64,000 nucleotides of DNA. Origin: CAYFZO01 sp965226235. Lineage in GTDB: Bacteria; Pseudomonadota; Gammaproteobacteria; Poriferisulfidales; Oxydemutatoraceae. Location: assembly GCA_965226235.1 (NCBI GenBank), contig OZ245335.1, positions 558,001 to 622,000 of the forward strand, given 5' to 3'. Under the pieces are notes generated by a model, which saw only the letters and a list, made by a program, of their open reading frames with translations, made no database searches and was not told the DNA's origin. This document shows positions 55,258-63,223 of this stretch, piece by piece. Numbering within the stretch: the stretch's first letter is position 1; the number at the start of each line of letters is the position of its first letter. Position numbers and translations under genes: made by a program.

Positions 55258-56807
55258 GAGTCTGCGCCGTAGGAATCTGATGAGATAATATAGTGTTGCA
55301 GTTTGGAGGATATTGCTATGCCCACAACGTTTCGTCCCTACCAACCGGATCAAGATCTATTGTTTCCGCCGAGTTTGCGGGATTGGTTGCCGGAAGGCCA
55401 TTTTGCGAACCATGTCAGCGATCTGGTGGATGGTCTGGATTTAACGGTGTTCTACGAGCCTTATGAGGGGGACGGTCGGCGCAAGTCGCCCTATGAGCCC
55501 CGGATGATGGTGAAGCTTCTGATCTACGGTTATGCGACGGGGGTGTTTTCGTCCCGGGGGATTGCGCGCAAGTTGGAGGAAGACGTGGCGTTTCGGGTGC
55601 TGGCGGCGGACAACTTTCCGAGTCATCGAACAATTTGCGAGTTTCGCCGCCGGCATTTGGAGGATTTCAAGAAGCTGTTTGTGGGGGTGGTCGGCCTGGC
55701 GCGGGAGTTAGGGTTGGCGCACTTTGGGAAGCTGTCGATCGACGGCACGAAGGTTCGGGCGAACGCGAGCAAGCGCAAGGCGATGAGTTACGAGCGGATG
55801 CGACAGGAGCAACGGCGCCTGTCGGACGAGATCAAGGCGTTGCTTTTGCGGGCGCGGGAGACGGATGTGGCGGAAGACACGCGCTTCGGAGAGGCGTTGC
55901 GCGGTGACGAGTTGCCCGAGGAGTTGCGGCGCCGGCAGGATCGGCTGGCGGCAATCCGTGCGGCGAAGGAGCGAGTTAAGGCGAGGCAACGGCAGGCGGA
56001 CGATGCCCGGGGTCGCCAACCCGGCACGAAGCGGAACCCGAAGGGCGGGCGGCCGTACAAGCGCGATTACGGTGAACCGGAGGATACGGCGCAAAGCAAC
56101 TTCACGGACCCGGAAAGCCGGATCATGAAGACTTCCTCGGAGGGTTTTCAGCAATGCTACAACGCGCAGGTGGCGGTGGAGGGAAAGAATCAGTTGATCG
56201 TCGCCACGGACGTGTCGTCGAGCGCCAACGATCAAGGCCGTATGCTGCCGCTGGTGGACGATGTGCGAACGATCTATGGGGAACGGCCGGAAACGGTTCT
56301 GGCGGATGCGGGCTACTGTAACGAGGCGGATTTGGCGGCTTTGGAAGAACGTGCCGTGGACGCCTATGTGGCGCTGGGTCGGGAAGGCAAACAAGAGGCC
56401 CGGGTGAATGCGGACAAGTGCCCGGCGACGGCCCGCATGGGCAAGAAACTGGCGACTTCGGAGGGCCGGGCGCAATACGCCCAACGCAAGTGGCTCTCGG
56501 AAGCGCCCAATGGCTGGATCAAGGAAGTCCTCGGCTTTCGCCGATTCAGCCTGCGCGGGCTGACCAAAGTACGGGGCGAGTGGGACCTTGTCTGTCTGGC
56601 GTTGAACGTCAAGCGGATGCAAGGGCTACTGGCGGCTTGATGACAAAAATCCCCAACAGCAACCTGAGTCCGTCGATACCGCATTGAGCAACAGCGAGAA
56701 CCTGGAATCTTTCACCAGCCGAAATGCCATCCGGCAATCCTTGATTGCGGCTGTAACAGGTCATCGCCCGTTTCACGTGGGCGCAAAGCGTTCTACGGCG
56801 CAGACTC
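55258..56807 (+). mobile_element. Intact IS1182-family insertion sequence, 1550 bp
   Basis: The ends are exact 15-bp inverted repeats: GAGTCTGCGCCGTAG at 55258-55272 and its complement at 56793-56807. A single transposase gene fills most of the element, and a 6-bp duplication (GTAGAG) flanks it. The undamaged frame, perfect ends and perfect duplication point to a recent, possibly active, insertion. Confidence 0.88.
55303..56640 (+). CDS. IS1182-family transposase
   Basis: The 445-residue product has the IS1182/IS5-superfamily layout. The N-terminal domain reads DQDLLFPPSLRDWLPEGHFANHVSDLVDGLDL. The first catalytic Asp is in LSIDGTKVRANASK. A long charged coiled-coil insert follows (about 155-235). 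The second Asp is in LADAGYCNEADLAALEE, and a C-terminal Glu-bearing segment has GWIKEVLGFRRFSLRGLTKVRGEW. The ATG at 55303 lies behind GGAGG. No stop or frameshift breaks the frame. Confidence 0.92.
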   Translation: MEDIAMPTTFRPYQPDQDLLFPPSLRDWLPEGHFANHVSDLVDGLDLTVFYEPYEGDGRRKSPYEPRMMVKLLIYGYATGVFSSRGIARKLEEDVAFRVLAADNFPSHRTICEFRRRHLEDFKKLFVGVVGLARELGLAHFGKLSIDGTKVRANASKRKAMSYERMRQEQRRLSDEIKALLLRARETDVAEDTRFGEALRGDELPEELRRRQDRLAAIRAAKERVKARQRQADDARGRQPGTKRNPKGGRPYKRDYGEPEDTAQSNFTDPESRIMKTSSEGFQQCYNAQVAVEGKNQLIVATDVSSSANDQGRMLPLVDDVRTIYGERPETVLADAGYCNEADLAALEERAVDAYVALGREGKQEARVNADKCPATARMGKKLATSEGRAQYAQRKWLSEAPNGWIKEVLGFRRFSLRGLTKVRGEWDLVCLALNVKRMQGLLAA

Positions 56808-56813
56808 GTAGAG
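56808..56813. repeat. Right target-site duplication of the IS (GTAGAG)
   Basis: The copy continues into GCGACGCA, the inner part of the interspersed palindrome. The expected right half of the palindrome is replaced by ACCCGGTGCAAC. Confidence 0.8.
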
Positions 56814-56861
56814 GCGACGCAACCCGGTGCAACAAAAAGGGTGACGCGTGGTCTCCCCTGC

Positions 56862-57248
56862 TTATTTGTCGTACCGGATATAGGCAAAACGCGGATCCGA
56901 CGGTGTGCCCTCGAGCGCGCCTTCTTCCTTTCCCGGTTGCCACTGCACGACCTGCTCGATCTTTTGTGCCAGTTCAAAATCCTTGTTCGTGACGCCTTTC
57001 GCCGCGTGGTTCATCAGCTTGACGATAACGAATGCGTACGACACCGTCAGGTCCGGGTGATGAAACGCGGCCTCGCTCAAATGCCCGACCGTGTTCACCA
57101 CCATCAACGTGCCTTTCCAACCATGGGTCTTGTACTTCCTGCGTATCCAGCCGCCTTCGTAGTGCCAGTGCGGCAACTCCTCTTGAAGACGCGCTTCGAT
57201 GTCTTCCTGCGAATACACCTGCTCGGCCTTGATTTCTCTCCACCCCAT
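56862..57248 (-). CDS. Pterin-4a-carbinolamine dehydratase family protein
   Basis: The family dehydrates 4a-hydroxytetrahydropterin. Members without aromatic hydroxylases are thought to act in molybdopterin metabolism. The 128-residue product has the active-site phrase FHHPDLTVSY (His63, His64, Pro65) and the later LMNHAAKGVTNKDFELAQKIE. The start region is longer than in PhhB and the C-terminal 30 residues are extra. It lies divergent from the formate dehydrogenase genes, and a molybdenum-cofactor link is inferred from that. A strong AGGAGG site precedes ATG 57248. Confidence 0.88.
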   Translation of the reverse strand: MGWREIKAEQVYSQEDIEARLQEELPHWHYEGGWIRRKYKTHGWKGTLMVVNTVGHLSEAAFHHPDLTVSYAFVIVKLMNHAAKGVTNKDFELAQKIEQVVQWQPGKEEGALEGTPSDPRFAYIRYDK

Positions 57249-57435
57249 CGGTCACCTCCTGGTTAAACGGGTTACAAGCAAACCGGAATCAATTTCGATG
57301 AGCTTTTCAATGCTGGTAAGATAACATCCGTCGCATTGAAACCGGGAAAAAATCAAACGGGACTGACTCCATTGGCTCATTATATCAAGTCGTGTAATTG
57401 CCAAACTGCATACCTTCTGCAACCGATACGCCATC

Positions 57436-59157
57436 GTGCAAGCTCCCCCCGCACCCGTCCGCAGTAAAGCTCGATCGAGCAAAACCGGGCAGCCAAAAGG
57501 CCGCCGCGTCGACCCGCGAGCACTATCGGAGGTACGCGCCCTGCTGGGTGATCGACCGCCTCGCCGCGATCTGTTGATCGAGTTCCTGCATCTGCTCCAG
57601 GACCGCTACGGACACCTGTCGTCGGCGCATCTGGTAGCACTGGCGCAGGAGATGAAACTGGCGCCGGTGGAAGTGTACGAGGTCGCCAGCTTCTATCACC
57701 ATTTCGATGTAGTCAAAGAGCAGGATACGCCGCCGCCGGCGTTGACGGTACGCGTGTGCGAATCGATCAGTTGCGAGCTGTTCGGTGCGACCGAATTGAT
57801 CGCCGCGCTGGAGAAAGAATGTCCCCGGGATCAGGTGCGCATCCAGCGGGTACCCTGCGTGGGGCGTTGCGATTCAGCGCCGGTCGCCGTGGTCGGGAAA
57901 AACCCGCTCGGTGAGGCCGACGTGCAAACCGTGCTGCGAGCGATTGCAAACAACGATACCGGCGCCCCCGAGACAAGACACGCCGGCTACGACGAATACC
58001 GCGACAACGATGGTTACGCGGTGCTGGCACGTTTGCTGAACGGAGAGACAGACGCGTCGCGCGTCATCGAAGCACTCGAAGCATCCGGACTCCGTGGCCT
58101 TGGCGGCGCCGGGTTCCCCGCCGGGCAAAAGTGGCGGATCCTGCGGGAGCAGTCGGCGCCAAGATACCTCGCGGTCAACATAGACGAAGGCGAGCCGGGC
58201 ACCTTCAAGGATCGTCATTATCTCGAGCGCGACCCGCACCGCTTGCTCGAAGGCGCACTGATCGCCGCGGTGACCGTAGGCATCGAAGCGATTTACTTCT
58301 ACCTGCGCGACGAGTACGCCGGCATCTACAGGATGCTGCAAACCGAGTTGGCAAAGCTCGAGAACGATCCGCCGATGAAATTGCCGCGCATCGAGCTGCG
58401 CCGTGGTGCCGGTGCCTATATCTGCGGCGAAGAATCGGCGATGATCGAATCCATCGAAGGCAAACGCGGCATGCCCAGGTTGCGCCCGCCTTTCGTCGCG
58501 CAGGTCGGCCTGTTTGGCAGACCGACGCTCGAGCACAACATGGAGACCTTGTACTGGATACGCGACATCCTTGAGCAAGGAGCCGACCGATTCGCTTCCA
58601 GCGGACGCAACGGACGCACCGGCCTGCGCTCTTTTTCCGTAAGCGGCCGGGTGAACAGGCCGGGCGTGCACCTCGCGCCAGCGGGCATCACCGCGCGCGA
58701 ACTCATCGACGAGTATTGCGGCGGTATGCTGGACGGGCATCGACTGTATGGTTATTTCCCGGGCGGAGCCTCGGGCGGAATCCTGCCCGCCGCCATGGCG
58801 GATATACCACTTGACTTCGACACCCTCGACGAGCACGGGTGCTTTATCGGTTCGGCCGCGATCATCGTGCTCTCCGATCGAGACCGGGCACGCGACGCCG
58901 CCCTCAACGCGATGCGGTTTTTCTCGCACGAATCCTGCGGCAAATGCACCCCCTGCCGGGTCGGCACCGCCAAGGCTGTGCGCTTGATGAAACAGCGGCG
59001 CTGGGACATCGCGTTGATGAACGATTTGTCTCAAACCATGTGCGACGCCTCGATTTGCGGACTCGGGCAGGCGGCGTCGAACCCGTTGCAATGCGTCATC
59101 CGGTACTTCCCGAACGAGCTGGAAGCCGACCGCCGAACGGAGTCGGGCAGCGCATGA
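57436..59157 (+). CDS. fdsB: NAD-dependent formate dehydrogenase, fused NuoE-NuoF-type subunit
   Basis: This subunit passes electrons from the molybdenum subunit to NAD. The N-terminal NuoE-like domain (about 26-160) has the 2Fe-2S cysteines Cys108, Cys113, Cys141 and Cys145. The NuoF-like domain follows with the FMN/NADH-binding GLRGLGGAGFPAGQKW (218-233) and GAGAYICGEESAMIESIEG. The 4Fe-4S site has Cys501, Cys504, Cys507 and Cys541. In most fds operons these are two genes (fdsG, fdsB); here they are one 573-residue frame. It starts at GTG 57436 and overlaps fdsA by four bases. Confidence 0.93.
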   Translation: MQAPPAPVRSKARSSKTGQPKGRRVDPRALSEVRALLGDRPPRRDLLIEFLHLLQDRYGHLSSAHLVALAQEMKLAPVEVYEVASFYHHFDVVKEQDTPPPALTVRVCESISCELFGATELIAALEKECPRDQVRIQRVPCVGRCDSAPVAVVGKNPLGEADVQTVLRAIANNDTGAPETRHAGYDEYRDNDGYAVLARLLNGETDASRVIEALEASGLRGLGGAGFPAGQKWRILREQSAPRYLAVNIDEGEPGTFKDRHYLERDPHRLLEGALIAAVTVGIEAIYFYLRDEYAGIYRMLQTELAKLENDPPMKLPRIELRRGAGAYICGEESAMIESIEGKRGMPRLRPPFVAQVGLFGRPTLEHNMETLYWIRDILEQGADRFASSGRNGRTGLRSFSVSGRVNRPGVHLAPAGITARELIDEYCGGMLDGHRLYGYFPGGASGGILPAAMADIPLDFDTLDEHGCFIGSAAIIVLSDRDRARDAALNAMRFFSHESCGKCTPCRVGTAKAVRLMKQRRWDIALMNDLSQTMCDASICGLGQAASNPLQCVIRYFPNELEADRRTESGSA

Positions 59158-61901
59158 ATCACCGCCACGAGCACGCTACGGAATCCGTCGCATTCACCCT
59201 CGACGGAGCTCCCCTCAACGCCAGGAAAAACGAAACCATCCTCAACGCGGCCCAGCGTCACGGTCACTCGATCCCCCACCTGTGCTACAAGCAAGGCCTG
59301 CGCCCCGATGGCAACTGCCGCGTCTGCATGGTGCAGATCGAGGGCGAACGCACCCTGCAGCCGGCGTGCACGCGTGAGGTGCGGCCCGGGATGGCGATCA
59401 CGCTCGACACCGCGCGCGTGCGCAAGGCACAAAGAACGGTGCTTGAACTGCTGCTTTCAGACATGCCCGCCGAGCAATACACCCCGCATGACGAACTCGC
59501 CTACTGGCGCGAAAAGCTCGGCGTAACGACGCCTCGTTTCGAACCGCGCGACGCACCCGCGGCCGACGTCTCCCACCCTGCGATCGCCGTCAACCTCGAC
59601 GCCTGCATCCAGTGCGGTCGCTGCGTCCGCGCGTGCCGCGAAGAGCAGAATAATGACGTCATCGGCTACGCTCATCGCGGCGAGCGTGCACTGATCGTCT
59701 TCGATCTCGACGACCCGATGGGCGACAGCAGTTGCGTCGGGTGTGGCGAATGCGTGCAGGCATGCCCTACCGGTGCGTTGCTGCCGACCAAGCAGGTCGG
59801 GATGCAGAAAACACAACGCGACGTCGACTCGGTGTGCCCTTACTGCGGCGTTGGCTGCCTGCTGACCTACCACATCAGCGACGACACCATTACCCATGTC
59901 AGCGGGCGCGATGGCCCTTCCAACCACGGGCGACTGTGCGTCAAGGGACGCTACGGTTTCGATTACGTCCATAGCCGGGAGCGATTGAAAACCCCCCTGG
60001 TGCGGGTTGACGGAGCAGGCAAAACCGCCGCTATCGAAGCACTGGGTAAAGAAGATATCGCCGCGATGTTTCGCGAAGCCAGTTGGAAAGAAGCGCTGGA
60101 TATCGCCGCTGAAGGGCTGCGGGAAATCAAGCAGGAGCATGGTACCCAGGCACTCGCCGGGTTCGGCTCTGCCAAAGGCTCCAACGAAGAAGCCTACCTG
60201 TTTCAGAAGCTGGTGCGCACCGGCTTCGGAAATAACAACGTCGACCACTGCACCCGGCTGTGTCACGCGTCTTCGGTGGCCGCGTTGCTGGAAGGCATCG
60301 GCTCCGGCGCGGTATCAAACCAGGTAGCCGACGTCAGCCAGGCCGAAACCATCCTGGTCATCGGTGCCAACCCGACGGTCAATCATCCGGTGGCGGCGAC
60401 CTTCATCAAGAACGCCGCGCGCGCCGGCAAAACCTTGATCGTCATCGACCCGCGGCGGAATGAACTGGCACGTGACGCCGACTATTTCCTGCAATTCAAC
60501 CCGGACACCGACGTCGCGCTGCTGAACGGCATCATGCACTCGATCATTCATCAGGGCCTGATCGACGAAACCTTCATCAGGAACCGCACCGAGGGGTTTG
60601 AGCAACTGCAGCAAAACCTCGCGGCGTTCACCCCCGAAAGCGTCTCTCCCCTGTGCGGCATCGACGCTGAAACCATCCACACGGTCGCGCGCGTCTATGC
60701 TGCCTCGAAAGCGTCCATGATCTTCTGGGGCATGGGCATCTCCCAGCATGTGCACGGTACGGACAATGCCCGGTGCCTGATCGCGATGTCGCTGATGACC
60801 GGGCAGATCGGCCGACCCGGCACCGGCCTGCATCCCCTGCGAGGGCAAAACAACGTGCAGGGTGCTTCCGACGCGGGATTGATTCCGATGGTGTTTCCCG
60901 ACTATCAGCGCGTCGACGACAAGGCTGCGCGCGCGCGCTTCGAGAAACTCTGGAACCGGACGCTCGACCCCCAGCCCGGGCTCACCGTGGTCGAAATCAT
61001 GCACGCGATCAGCGCAGGGCAGATCAGGGGTATGTACATCCTGGGTGAAAACCCTGCCATGTCGGACCCCAACCTGTCGCACGCACGCAAAGCGCTCGCG
61101 GCACTCGAACACCTGATCGTGCAGGATATCTTCCTGACCGAAACCGCCCTGTTCGCCGACGTGATCCTCCCCGCTTCCACGGCACTTGAAAAAACCGGAA
61201 CCTTCACCAACACCGACAGACGCGTGCAACTGGGACGGCAGGCGATCCCCCTGCCCGGGCAGGCGAAGCAGGATCTCTGGATCATCCAGCAGATGGCGAA
61301 CCGCCTCGGGCTGGACTGGCGCTACGAGCACGCCTCCGAGGTCTTCGCGGAAATGCGCCAGGGCATGGACAGCATCGCAGGCATCACCTGGGAACGACTG
61401 GAGAGGGAACACTCCGTGACTTACCCCTGCCCGCAGGAGAACAGCCCCGGACAACCGGTGCTGTTCACAGAACGGTTCCCCACGGTGAACGGGCGCGGCA
61501 GGTTCGTGCCGGCGAAATTCACCCGCGCCGACGAGTTGCCGGATGAAGAATACCCCTGCATATTCATCACCGGCCGGCAACTCGAGCACTGGCACACCGG
61601 CGCCATGACCCGCCGTGCCACGGTGCTCGACGCGATAGAGCCGGTGCCGGTCGCTTCGATCCACCCGGACGACCTGGCAAAAATCAAGCTCCGCCAGGGA
61701 GACGCCATCCGCCTGACTTCGCGCCGCGGCAGCATCGAATGCTACGCCCGCGCCGACGACAGCCTGACACCGGGGCAGGTGTTCATGCCGTTTTGCTACC
61801 GCGAAGCCGCCGCCAACCTGCTGACCAACGAAGCGCTCGACCCCTGGGGGAAAATACCCGAGTTCAAGTTCTGCGCGCTCAGGATAGACCCGGCGGCTTG
61901 A
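59154..61901 (+). CDS. fdsA: NAD-dependent formate dehydrogenase, molybdenum catalytic subunit
   Basis: FdsA oxidises formate to CO2. The 915-residue product has an N-terminal 2Fe-2S ferredoxin domain (Cys44, 55, 58, 72). Two 4Fe-4S sites follow (Cys150, 153, 156, 160 and Cys193, 196, 199, 203), then a fourth cluster at Cys227, 230, 234 and 261. The bis-MGD domain holds the Mo ligand Cys369 in TRLCHASS, so it is a Cys and not a selenocysteine enzyme. The C-terminal MGD-binding domain has ITGRQLEHWHTGAMTRR. ATG 59154 lies within the fdsB stop. No fdsD or fdhD gene follows in the window. Confidence 0.96.
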   Translation: MNHRHEHATESVAFTLDGAPLNARKNETILNAAQRHGHSIPHLCYKQGLRPDGNCRVCMVQIEGERTLQPACTREVRPGMAITLDTARVRKAQRTVLELLLSDMPAEQYTPHDELAYWREKLGVTTPRFEPRDAPAADVSHPAIAVNLDACIQCGRCVRACREEQNNDVIGYAHRGERALIVFDLDDPMGDSSCVGCGECVQACPTGALLPTKQVGMQKTQRDVDSVCPYCGVGCLLTYHISDDTITHVSGRDGPSNHGRLCVKGRYGFDYVHSRERLKTPLVRVDGAGKTAAIEALGKEDIAAMFREASWKEALDIAAEGLREIKQEHGTQALAGFGSAKGSNEEAYLFQKLVRTGFGNNNVDHCTRLCHASSVAALLEGIGSGAVSNQVADVSQAETILVIGANPTVNHPVAATFIKNAARAGKTLIVIDPRRNELARDADYFLQFNPDTDVALLNGIMHSIIHQGLIDETFIRNRTEGFEQLQQNLAAFTPESVSPLCGIDAETIHTVARVYAASKASMIFWGMGISQHVHGTDNARCLIAMSLMTGQIGRPGTGLHPLRGQNNVQGASDAGLIPMVFPDYQRVDDKAARARFEKLWNRTLDPQPGLTVVEIMHAISAGQIRGMYILGENPAMSDPNLSHARKALAALEHLIVQDIFLTETALFADVILPASTALEKTGTFTNTDRRVQLGRQAIPLPGQAKQDLWIIQQMANRLGLDWRYEHASEVFAEMRQGMDSIAGITWERLEREHSVTYPCPQENSPGQPVLFTERFPTVNGRGRFVPAKFTRADELPDEEYPCIFITGRQLEHWHTGAMTRRATVLDAIEPVPVASIHPDDLAKIKLRQGDAIRLTSRRGSIECYARADDSLTPGQVFMPFCYREAAANLLTNEALDPWGKIPEFKFCALRIDPAA

Positions 61902-61996
61902 CTCCCTGGCAGCCGCCCCGAGTGATGCCCCAAATCGGCAACTGCTGATAAACTATGCAATGAACAGCCACACGGCAATCACCCGCCTGCAAAACA

Positions 61997-62317
61997 ATGA
62001 ACAGAACGCTCTACAAAGTAATCTTCACCAGTCGCGAAGAAGAATACGAAATCTATGCCGAAAAAGTCTACGACGCCGACATCATGTTCTTTATCGCGAT
62101 CGAGAATCTTCAATTCAATAACAGCTCGGTGGTGGTCGATCCATCCGAGGAACGCCTGCGAAGCGAATTTGGTGGCGTGAAAAGATTTTTTCTCCCGACC
62201 AACTCGATTCTCCGCATCGATGAAGTCAAGCAAACCGGGCAGACAAAAATCACCGACATCAGCGACAAGGTGACCCCGTTGCGCCACCCGCTGTACCCTC
62301 AGAAAAAACATATCTAA
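61997..62317 (+). CDS. DUF1820 family protein
   Basis: The 106-residue product matches DUF1820: LYKVIFTSREEEYEIYAEKVYDADIMFFIAIENLQF and RLRSEFGGVKRFFLPTNSILRIDEV. It is a soluble, mostly beta protein of unknown function found in gammaproteobacteria. It stands 95 bases after fdsA and just before tRNA-Ser, with its own likely promoter not identified. Confidence 0.9.
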   Translation: MNRTLYKVIFTSREEEYEIYAEKVYDADIMFFIAIENLQFNNSSVVVDPSEERLRSEFGGVKRFFLPTNSILRIDEVKQTGQTKITDISDKVTPLRHPLYPQKKHI

Positions 62318-62355
62318 CGCAAGCCCGGGGGTGCCGGAGGGCAGTTGGGAAAAAC

Positions 62356-62446
62356 GGAGAGATGGCCGAGCGGTCGAAGGCGCACGCTTGGAAAGCGTGT
62401 ATACGGTAATCCCGTATCGAGGGTTCGAATCCCTCTCTCTCCGCCA
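62356..62446 (+). tRNA. tRNA-Ser (anticodon GGA)
   Basis: The 91-base gene has a long variable arm, acceptor GGAGAGA/TCTCTCC, anticodon loop TTGGAAA and an encoded CCA. Confidence 0.97.
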
Positions 62447-62480
62447 CTACACCAAGGACGACCTGCCCTCATAGATCCCT

Positions 62481-62508
62481 GTAGAGGCGACGCATGCGTC
62501 GCCCCTAC
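62481..62508. repeat. 28-bp near-perfect palindrome, interspersed repeat copy C
   Basis: GTAGAGGCGACGCA and TGCGTCGCCCCTAC pair with one mismatch. It lies after tRNA-Ser and may end its transcript. Its right flank carries CATGCGGAAC (62533-62542), also found beside the copy at 63.1 kb. Confidence 0.8.
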
Positions 62509-62668
62509 GAAAGGCACTGCATTAGACACAACCATGCGGAACGAAAGAATCGCGTAATAGGCACGCCACGTAGGGGGCGGATGATGTGTCTGCGATCAAG
62601 TGTATACTGCCTTGATGAGATAACAGCCCGACCTTGGAGGAAGGGCCAATCGGACCGGGAGGGAACAA

Positions 62669-63019
62669 ATGGGTATGCACTACTTCGCGCAAGCACAAAA
62701 CATGGAACTCGCATCGATGGGTTTGGAGGGCATCAACGCATTCCTGCACGATCTTCGGTCGTCGGATGACGAGAACGCGCCGACTACCTGTGGCTTCTTC
62801 CGCATGGAAGCGGGTAACTCGCTTGAATACACCTACAAGTACGATGAGTTCAAGATCATGCTGGACGGAGAAATGACTATCGCGGTACATGGCGGTGAGA
62901 CGGTGACCATCAGGCCGGGCGATGTTGTTTTCTTTGAGAAAGGAACAACTGCGACGTTTTCATCGCAATCCTCGGGGCAGGTTTTTTACGTAGCCCAGAG
63001 GCGCACAGGCGAGTTATAG
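62669..63019 (+). CDS. Cupin-domain protein (EutQ-like)
   Basis: The 116-residue product has a single small cupin barrel: GFFRMEAGNSLEYTYKYDEFKIMLDGEMTI then ETVTIRPGDVVFFEKGTTATFSS. It resembles the cupin part of EutQ-type proteins. The metal-binding His and Glu pattern is incomplete, so catalytic activity is uncertain. It starts at ATG 62669 (or 62675) behind GGGAGGG. The gene is bracketed by palindromic repeats at 62481-62508 and 63081-63109, with no operon partners. Confidence 0.75.
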   Translation: MGMHYFAQAQNMELASMGLEGINAFLHDLRSSDDENAPTTCGFFRMEAGNSLEYTYKYDEFKIMLDGEMTIAVHGGETVTIRPGDVVFFEKGTTATFSSQSSGQVFYVAQRRTGEL

Positions 63020-63080
63020 ACTGCTCCGCACAGAAAACAGCAAGCCAGGTGCCGCCGCTGCCATGCGGAACCAATGCCTT

Positions 63081-63109
63081 GTTAAGGGCGACGCATGCGT
63101 CGCCCCTAC
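63081..63109. repeat. Palindrome, interspersed repeat copy D
   Basis: The core GGGCGACGCATGCGTCGCCC is a perfect 20-bp palindrome at 63086-63105, with an imperfect GTTAA/CTAC outer part. CATGCGGAAC occurs on both sides (63062-63071 and 63166-63175). The 204-base gap here between the cupin and znuB holds only this repeat material. Confidence 0.8.
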
Positions 63110-63223
63110 AGTCACCCCTGCCGGAAATACCGTGTAACAGACACGCCATGCAGCATCAGCGCTGCCATGCGGAACCAATACCGTCGTTGTCCGCCCTCCC
63201 TGAATTGCCCCCTGAATTAGCGC

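Noticed and set aside
57874..59091. 405-residue open frame antisense to fdsB
   Set aside because: It is a by-product of high GC content opposite a well-supported gene with all Fe-S ligands.
59154..61901. Formate dehydrogenase considered as a selenoprotein
   Set aside because: The Mo-ligand position is Cys369 (TRLCH) with no in-frame TGA.
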